In this document: positions 1 to 7,343 of the stretch, piece by piece
Position numbering within the stretch: the first letter of the stretch is position 1
How the letters are laid out: each line of letters begins with the position of its first letter
Assembly (NCBI RefSeq): GCF_903643065.1
Contig: NZ_CAHJWX010000077.1
Span: forward strand, 1-7,343
DNA length: 7,343 nucleotides
Origin: Sphingomonas bacterium
Lineage (GTDB): Bacteria; Pseudomonadota; Alphaproteobacteria; Sphingomonadales; Sphingomonadaceae
Direction of reading: 5' to 3'
The notes under the pieces: generated by a model
What the model was told of the DNA's origin: nothing
Seen by the model: the letters and a program-made list of their open reading frames with translations, nothing else
The model's database searches: none
Program-made: the position numbers and the translations under genes

Positions 1-262
1 TAAGGCGCAACCCGCCGCGCTCGCCTCGACCGGCGAGCAGAAGGCGCTGCTGCTCGGGCTCGTCCTCGCGCATGCCGAGCTGGTCGCCGCGCGCACCGGC
101 CGCGCGCCCGTGCTCCTGCTCGACGAGGTCGCCGCGCATCTCGATCCCCGCCGCCGCGCCGCGCTGTTCGCCCGGTTGCAAGGCGCCGGGCAGGTCTGGA
201 TGACGGGCACGGAACCGGCGCTGTTCGCCGATGCGGGGGCGGCGACGCGGCTCACGCTCTAA
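1..262 (+). CDS. recF: RecF, DNA replication and repair ATPase, C-terminal end (partial)
   Basis: Only the last 86 codons are in the window; the gene begins off the left edge and ends at a TAA. RecF is an SMC-like ABC ATPase that loads RecA at single-stranded gaps together with RecO and RecR. The fragment carries the two C-terminal ATPase elements in the right order: the ABC signature STGEQKALL (fragment residues 9-17) and the Walker B plus D-loop stretch [12 protein letters not shown] (37-48, with the acidic pair D41-E42). A tail of about 38 residues follows, including QVWMTGTEP, which matches the conserved end of RecF where the sensor strand lies. The family's usual partner gyrB lies downstream on the same strand but is separated here by about 2.7 kb of other genes. 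RecN or another SMC-like ATPase is the alternative; the short spacing from Walker B to the stop and the gyrB neighbourhood favour RecF. Confidence 0.9.
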   Translation, partial: KAQPAALASTGEQKALLLGLVLAHAELVAARTGRAPVLLLDEVAAHLDPRRRAALFARLQGAGQVWMTGTEPALFADAGAATRLTL

Positions 263-275
263 CCGAGCGAATCGC

Positions 276-304
276 TTGACGCGGCGATCCGGCGGGCAGA
301 CGAT
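276..304 (+). promoter_or_regulatory. Possible promoter of the sugar dehydrogenase-like gene
   Basis: The 77-base gap after recF contains TTGACGC at 276-282, a perfect match to the TTGACGS -35 element of alphaproteobacterial housekeeping promoters. Seventeen bases after TTGACG is GACGAT (299-304), which matches only three of six positions of TATAAT, so the -10 is weak. The placement, upstream of a gene that is not an obvious recF partner, makes a separate promoter plausible. Confidence 0.3.
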
Positions 305-342
305 ACGAACATTACAGGCTGACGATTGCTGCGGGGGCGGTG

Positions 343-1809
343 ATGCGACGGACCGGACGATGGCTGGGCACTGTGCTGCTGGCGAGCCTTTCCGCCTGGC
401 GCCTCGGCGCGACGGAGGTGATCAACCCGATACCCACGCCGATCGGCATCGATGCCCGCGCGATGTTGACCTCGTTCGTCACCGCGCCGGCGACGGGCGC
501 GGGCTCGCCGGCGACGCTGATCCACGGCCTGCGATCCGCGCCCGACGGGTCGGGCCGGCTGTTCGTCAACGATACGCGCGGCACGATCTCGGTGACCACG
601 GCGGCGGGCGCGCCGCCGGCGGTGTGGTTCGACATCCGGCGACAGGATGTCGGCTTCACCGCACCGACCACCCAGTCCGGCCTGCTCTCCGTCGCCTTCC
701 ACCCGAATTTCGGCATCGATCCCACCAGGCCGGGCTACGCGACGTTCTACACGATCGATACGACGGCGGCCGACGCAGGCGTCGCGCGCTATGCCGGCAA
801 GGGCCCGGCCGATCACCAGGACGTGCTGCGCGAATGGACGGTCGCCGATCCGGACGCGGCGGCCGCGACGATCACCGGCATGCGCGAGGTGTTGCGCGTC
901 ACCCAGCCCTACGCGGATCACGGGCCCGGCACGATCGCCTTCAACCCGGCCGCGACGCCCGGGTCCTCTGATTACGGCAAGCTCTACATCGGGCTGGGCG
1001 ATGGCGGCGGCGTCAACGACCCGAACGACAACGCACAGGACCTGACGAGCCCGTTCGGCAAGATCCTGCGGATCGATCCCGCCGATCCCGATGGCCCCGG
1101 CGGACGGGATTACACGATCCCCGTCGACAATCCGCTCGCCGGCCAGGCCGGCACGCTCGGCGAGATCTACGCCTATGGCCTGCGCAACCCGCAATTGTTC
1201 GGCTGGGATCCCGTCACCGGCAGGATGTACATCGCCGATATCGGCCAGGCGCGGCTGGAAGAGATCGATCTCGGCGTCGCTGGCGGCAATTATGGCTGGC
1301 CGGCGCGCGAGGGAACGTTCGGCCGCAGCGCCGACAAGGGCGTGCTGGCGGTCAATGACGATCCGAACCCGGGCTTCCTCGATCCGATCGCCCAATATGA
1401 CCATGACGAGGGCGCCGCGATCTCCGCCGCCGTCCTCTATCGCGGCAGCGACCCCGCCCTGTTCGGCCGGATGGTGGTGTCGGACCTGGTCAATGGCCGC
1501 CTGTTCGACTTCTCGCTCGACGATACGGGGGGCGTCGGCGGCACGGCCGTGCTGGGAGAGATCGCGCTGTCGTTCGCCGGCCTCTCGACCAGTCTGCTGG
1601 CGCTGGAGGGCCAGCGCGGTCGCGTCGACCTGCGGCTCGGAACCGATGCGGGCGGCGAGCTGTACCTGCTGACCGAGCAGAGCGGCGATATCTACCGCCT
1701 CACCGCCGCCGCGGTGCCGGAGCCCTTGACCTGGTTCACCACCATCGCCGGCCTCGGGCTGATCGGCGCCCTGATCCGACGGGCGCGGGCGCACACGGCC
1801 GCTGCCTGA
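343..1809 (+). CDS. Secreted PQQ-dependent sugar dehydrogenase-like (GSDH family) protein with PEP-CTERM sorting signal
   Basis: A 488-residue predicted exported protein. Residues 1-24 look like a signal peptide: basic RRTGR, hydrophobic LGTVLLASL, then probable cleavage near LGA-TEV. Residues about 35-455 fit the six-bladed propeller of soluble PQQ glucose/sorbosone dehydrogenases, which oxidise sugars in the periplasm. Family-like stretches are GLLSVAFHPNFG (113-124), DHGPGTIAFNP (192-202, with H193 at the usual catalytic-base site), LYIGLGDGGG (214-223), YGLRNPQLFGWDP (278-290) and GGNYGWPAREG (314-324). The C-terminus is a PEP-CTERM tripartite signal: VPEP (458-461), a hydrophobic helix (about 463-477) and the basic run RRARA (479-483). 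Such signals direct exosortase processing and surface display or release. A GTG at 340 also lies in frame, but the GGGGG at 333-337 is better spaced for the ATG at 343. PQQ binding and the actual substrate are not shown by the sequence; some family members have no known sugar substrate. Confidence 0.85.
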   Translation: MRRTGRWLGTVLLASLSAWRLGATEVINPIPTPIGIDARAMLTSFVTAPATGAGSPATLIHGLRSAPDGSGRLFVNDTRGTISVTTAAGAPPAVWFDIRRQDVGFTAPTTQSGLLSVAFHPNFGIDPTRPGYATFYTIDTTAADAGVARYAGKGPADHQDVLREWTVADPDAAAATITGMREVLRVTQPYADHGPGTIAFNPAATPGSSDYGKLYIGLGDGGGVNDPNDNAQDLTSPFGKILRIDPADPDGPGGRDYTIPVDNPLAGQAGTLGEIYAYGLRNPQLFGWDPVTGRMYIADIGQARLEEIDLGVAGGNYGWPAREGTFGRSADKGVLAVNDDPNPGFLDPIAQYDHDEGAAISAAVLYRGSDPALFGRMVVSDLVNGRLFDFSLDDTGGVGGTAVLGEIALSFAGLSTSLLALEGQRGRVDLRLGTDAGGELYLLTEQSGDIYRLTAAAVPEPLTWFTTIAGLGLIGALIRRARAHTAAA

Positions 1810-1848
1810 AGCCGCGCCGGCGCGGTGACGGCCCAAGAGGCGCGGCTT
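1809..1848 (+). terminator. Inverted repeat after the sugar dehydrogenase-like gene, possible terminator
   Basis: AAGCCGCGCC (1809-1818) and GGCGCGGCTT (1839-1848) are perfect 10-base complements separated by 20 bases, starting at the last base of the stop codon. A competing perfect 14-base palindrome, CCGCGCCGGCGCGG (1812-1825), sits inside the left half. No T run follows, so this is not a classic intrinsic terminator; a stabilising 3' hairpin or a Rho-assisted end is equally possible. Confidence 0.35.
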
Positions 1849-1926
1849 GCTCCGGTGCCATGCAGGGATGCCTCGGAACGGTTACGTCAGGCCGGCGTAG
1901 AGGCAGCGGGATCAGCGGCGATCGCG

Positions 1927-1971
1927 CCACACCCTTGAAGGCTACACCCTTGAAGGCCACACCCTTGAAGG
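1927..1971 (+). repeat. Three tandem copies of a 15-bp direct repeat containing a Shine-Dalgarno core
   Basis: The unit CCACACCCTTGAAGG occurs at 1927-1941, 1942-1956 (one change, C to T at the second base) and 1957-1971, back to back with no spacer. Every copy ends in GAAGG, and the last copy is placed as the ribosome binding site of the gene that starts at 1979. In that gene's reading frame the array spells a repeated pentapeptide, (H/Y)TLEG. That frame is open from just after a TAG at 1898-1900 but has no start codon before 1979. The array is therefore most simply an untranslated leader with a triplicated ribosome-binding segment. Confidence 0.95.
1967..1971 (+). promoter_or_regulatory. 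Ribosome binding site GAAGG for the 1979 start
   Basis: GAAGG in the third repeat copy lies seven bases before the ATG at 1979, which is good spacing. The two upstream copies of the same core are 22 and 37 bases before the ATG and too far to serve it directly. Confidence 0.6.
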
Positions 1972-1978
1972 ATCGAAT

Positions 1979-2233
1979 ATGCCGGCTCCGTATCGCGCTG
2001 TTCAGGATAGCGAGCTGCGCGACATCTTCTATCTGACGCCGCAGACCGGCACCTCCTTCATGTTCACGATTCATACCCCTGACTTCCCGGGCTCGCAGGC
2101 GCCGAATGTGCTCGTCCTTCTGCGAGAGATGTTGACGGTGCACGATATGAGCCCGGCGGGGCGCGAGCAGTTGAAGCGTCGCATCGCCCAGGCGCTGCTC
2201 GGCCGGATCAGATTCCGATCCAGGCGCACCTGA
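1979..2233 (+). CDS. Uncharacterised protein, probable N-terminal part of a frameshifted gene
   Basis: An 84-codon frame that I do not recognise. The ATG is the first start codon after the upstream in-frame stop and has a well-placed GAAGG. The product looks soluble, with no signal peptide or membrane helix. It has a beta-like segment FMFTIHTPDF (about 28-37), then a probable amphipathic helix NVLVLLREML (43-52), and then a basic helix REQLKRRIAQ (62-71). The last ten residues (GRIRFRSRRT) are arginine-rich and unlike the rest, as expected after a frame slip. From about 2195 the frame one base back reads far more like protein and runs on to 2559. A single-base deletion near 2195-2220, in the genome or the assembly, would explain both frames. 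Alternatively it is a genuine small protein of 84 residues. Confidence 0.55.
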   Translation: MPAPYRAVQDSELRDIFYLTPQTGTSFMFTIHTPDFPGSQAPNVLVLLREMLTVHDMSPAGREQLKRRIAQALLGRIRFRSRRT

Positions 2234-2238
2234 TCAGC

Positions 2239-5981
<3,743 letters not shown>

Positions 5982-5988
5982 GACGCTG

Positions 5989-5996
5989 CCTTCCCC
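5989..5996 (-). promoter_or_regulatory. Ribosome binding site deciding the YcxB-like gene start
   Basis: On the minus strand this reads GGGGAAGG, seven bases before the ATG at 5981-5979. It lies inside the nine-codon extension that a GTG start at 6008 would give, which argues for the ATG. Confidence 0.65.
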
Positions 5997-6098
5997 TCTG
6001 CCGGTCACCGCTCGCCAGCATGGCCGCCGAGTCGGCGACGCAGGCGCTTATGGGATCGGACGCCGGCGCGACGCCAGCAGGTCCGGCCGCCGACAAGG

Positions 6099-6127
6099 GC
6101 TTTCGCCGCGACTCTCGCCCCTTTAAT
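6099..6127 (+). promoter_or_regulatory. Candidate promoter of the ybgC–tolQ operon
   Basis: TTTAAT (6122-6127) matches five of six positions of TATAAT and is the most AT-rich spot in the divergent gap of 5982-6148. The region 17 bases upstream (GCTTTC, 6099-6104) is a weak -35. A start near 6133-6135 would leave a leader of about 15 bases before the GTG at 6149, including its GGAG site, and would exclude the far-upstream ATG at 6020 as the ybgC start. Nothing else in this gap stands out. Confidence 0.35.
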
Positions 6128-6138
6128 GGCGGCCGCGT

Positions 6139-6144
6139 GGAGAG
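6139..6144 (+). promoter_or_regulatory. Ribosome binding site for the ybgC start
   Basis: GGAGAG lies with its GGAG core six bases before the GTG at 6149. The other in-frame starts, GTG at 6137 and ATG at 6020, have no comparable purine-rich site. Confidence 0.5.
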
Positions 6145-6148
6145 CGAC

Positions 6149-6604
6149 GTGGACCAGCCGGTGACCGGGCGTTTCGAGCGCGCGGAGCACCGCTATCCCG
6201 TGCGCGTCCACTTCGAGGACACCGACCTGTCGGGCGTCGCCTACCACGCGACCTATCTGCGCTGGATGGAGCGCGCGCGGTCGGACATGCTGCGGCTGGC
6301 GGGCATCGACCAGCGCGCGGCGTGGGAGGCGGGAGCGGGCGCCTATGCGGTCGCCGACCTGCACATCCGCTATCGAGCGCCGGCGCGGCTCGACGATCCG
6401 CTGCTGGTCGTCTCGCGGCTCGCCGCGGTCGGCCCGGCCCGCGTCGTCATTCATCAACGAGTCAGCCGGGGCGCGGTCTTGCTGGCGGATGCGGAGGTCA
6501 CCGCCGCGCTGGTCGCGCCCTCGGGCCGGCCGCGTCGTCAGCCGGCCGCCTGGCTCGCGGTCTTTCGCGCCCTGCTGGAGGAGCGTTCGTGCATCCCGTC
6601 CTGA
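6149..6604 (+). CDS. ybgC: YbgC, tol–pal-associated acyl-CoA thioesterase
   Basis: A 151-residue cytoplasmic hotdog-fold thioesterase that hydrolyses acyl-CoA thioesters; in many proteobacteria it is the first gene of the tol–pal cluster, though its part in envelope function is unclear. The diagnostic stretch is VRVHFEDTDLSGVAYHATYL (18-37) followed by RWMERARSDML (38-48). D26 is the equivalent of the catalytic aspartate, and YH (32-33) and ERAR (41-44) are family hallmarks. The second half has the beta-strand elements LHIRYRAPARLDDPLLVVSR (71-90) and VVIHQRVSR (99-107). The GTG at 6149 gives the usual family length and has GGAG upstream; the ATG at 6020 would add 43 residues that look non-homologous and cross the likely promoter. 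The 3' end overlaps tolQ by 16 bases. Family membership is sure; the natural substrate is unknown. Confidence 0.88.
   Translation: MDQPVTGRFERAEHRYPVRVHFEDTDLSGVAYHATYLRWMERARSDMLRLAGIDQRAAWEAGAGAYAVADLHIRYRAPARLDDPLLVVSRLAAVGPARVVIHQRVSRGAVLLADAEVTAALVAPSGRPRRQPAAWLAVFRALLEERSCIPS
6577..6583 (+). promoter_or_regulatory. Strong ribosome binding site for tolQ
   Basis: GGAGGAG lies five bases before the GTG at 6589, inside the 3' end of ybgC. It fixes the tolQ start at this GTG, although the same frame is open further upstream. Confidence 0.8.
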
Positions 6605-7281
6605 CCACCGACGCCGCCGCGCTCTCCCCCGTCGCCTTGTTCATCCATGCCGATTGGGTGGTGCGGATCGTGATGGGCGGGCTCCTGCTCGCCAGCATCT
6701 GGACGTGGGGCATTATCCTGTCCGTCGGCCGCCGGCTCGGCGCCACCCGCCGGCGCATGGCGGCGTTCGAGCGCGATTTCTGGCGAGCCGACGACATCGA
6801 CGCCTTCCACAAGGCGCATGCGGACACGCCCCTCCCGTCCGCGCGCGTGCTGGCGGCGGGCGTCGCCGAATGGCGGCGCTCGACGGCGGGCGGCACGATC
6901 GACAAGGGCGCGACCCGCGAGCGGCTGTCCACCGCGATGGGCGCGGCGGCTGCGGGCGAGGTGGACCGGCTGGCGGACCGACTCAATGTCCTGGCGACGG
7001 TGGGGTCGGTGGCGCCGTTCGTGGGACTGTTCGGGACGGTATGGGGGATCATGCGCGCCTTCACCGGCATCGCGCAGGCGCAGAACTCGTCGCTGGCGGT
7101 GGTCGCGCCCGGCATCGCGGAGGCGTTGTTCGCGACCGCGATCGGGCTGTTCGCCGCGATCCCGGCGGTGATCGCGTTCAACCGCTTCAGCCACGGGGTG
7201 AACCGGGTGGAGGCGAGCCTGGGTCGCTTTGCCGACGGGTTCCACACCACCTTGTCGCGCCAGCTGGACGCCACGCGGTGA
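6589..7281 (+). CDS. tolQ: TolQ, proton-motive-force motor protein of the Tol–Pal system
   Basis: A 230-residue inner-membrane protein, the same length as E. coli TolQ. TolQ and TolR form the proton channel that energises TolA, so that Pal is moved and the outer membrane is drawn in at division. Three membrane helices are visible: about 22-45 (WVVRIVMGGLLLASIWTWGI core), 136-158 and 172-196. The large cytoplasmic loop (about 50-133) lies between the first two. The family signatures are LATVGSVAPFVGLFGTVWGI (135-154) and VAPGIAEALFATAIGLFAAI (172-191), with T150 and T183 at the polar positions of the ion path. ExbB is the paralogue to exclude; the ybgC partner immediately upstream, the GIMRAFTGI stretch and the length favour TolQ. 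The start is a GTG with a strong GGAGGAG. The expected next gene, tolR, is not within the remaining 62 bases. Confidence 0.95.
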   Translation: MHPVLTTDAAALSPVALFIHADWVVRIVMGGLLLASIWTWGIILSVGRRLGATRRRMAAFERDFWRADDIDAFHKAHADTPLPSARVLAAGVAEWRRSTAGGTIDKGATRERLSTAMGAAAAGEVDRLADRLNVLATVGSVAPFVGLFGTVWGIMRAFTGIAQAQNSSLAVVAPGIAEALFATAIGLFAAIPAVIAFNRFSHGVNRVEASLGRFADGFHTTLSRQLDATR

Positions 7282-7297
7282 GGAGGGGCGCCGTTCT

Positions 7298-7321
7298 CCC
7301 CCTCCCGCTGGCGGGAGGGGG
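7298..7321 (+). repeat. GC-rich palindrome after tolQ
   Basis: CCCCCTCCCGC (7298-7308) and GCGGGAGGGGG (7311-7321) are perfect 11-base complements around TG, in effect a hairpin with a CTGG loop. After GCC on the 3' side comes a run of ten G (7324-7333). From general knowledge, palindromes of this kind are scattered between genes in sphingomonads and related alphaproteobacteria as REP-like elements; I cannot count copies here. It might also act as a terminator or attenuator after tolQ, but there is no T run in the bases shown. Confidence 0.75.
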
Positions 7322-7343
7322 CCGGGGGGGGGGCTCTCCGCCC

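Noticed and set aside
259..1836. 525-codon open frame on the minus strand opposite the sugar dehydrogenase-like gene
   Set aside because: It is an antisense shadow of a high-GC gene: composition is dominated by R, A, G and V, there is no recognisable domain, and the plus strand carries clear family motifs.
1927..1971. CRISPR-like or phage attachment-site array
   Set aside because: The 15-bp copies are directly adjacent with no spacers, there are only three, and no cas, integrase or tRNA gene is nearby.
2195..2235. Programmed -1 ribosomal frameshift between the two unknown frames
   Set aside because: No X-XXY-YYZ slippery heptamer and no obvious downstream pseudoknot were seen; a one-base mutation or assembly error is simpler.
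6020..6148. ATG at 6020 as the ybgC start
   Set aside because: It adds 43 residues without family resemblance, has no ribosome binding site and lies upstream of the best -10 candidate; the GTG at 6149 with GGAG gives the normal length.

Overview
This window is high-GC DNA with the gene content of an alphaproteobacterium, most likely a sphingomonad. That assignment is an inference from three things: the recF–gyrB neighbourhood, a GyrB close to alphaproteobacterial forms, and a PEP-CTERM secreted protein in a G+C-rich genome that uses GTG starts freely. It is a chromosomal housekeeping region with a small accessory stretch set into it; I see no transposase, integrase, CRISPR array or RNA gene.

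Layout from left to right. The 3' end of recF (1-262, +) comes first. Next is a secreted PQQ-dependent sugar dehydrogenase-like protein with a C-terminal PEP-CTERM sorting signal (343-1809, +). A gap of about 170 bases follows, holding a possible hairpin and three perfectly phased 15-bp tandem repeats whose last copy supplies the ribosome binding site of the next gene. That gene is an unrecognised reading frame (1979-2233, +), continued in another frame by 2239-2559; the two look like one gene of about 193 codons split by a frameshift. A 95-residue membrane protein (2556-2843, +) overlaps the end of the second frame as ATGA. Then comes full-length gyrB (2921-5416, +), with a -10-like box placed so close to the ATG that the mRNA may be leaderless.

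A convergent gene for a two-helix membrane protein with a YcxB-like C-terminus (5391-5981, -) overlaps the last 26 bases of gyrB. Across a 167-base divergent gap the tol–pal envelope cluster begins: ybgC (6149-6604, +) and tolQ (6589-7281, +), overlapping by 16 bases and presumably cotranscribed. The window ends in a strong GC-rich palindrome and a run of ten G where tolR would be expected.

Functionally, recF and gyrB are the recombination and topoisomerase genes often found near the chromosomal origin region, and ybgC–tolQ start the system that energises outer-membrane constriction at division. The part least explained by known families is 1927-2843, between the sugar dehydrogenase and gyrB.
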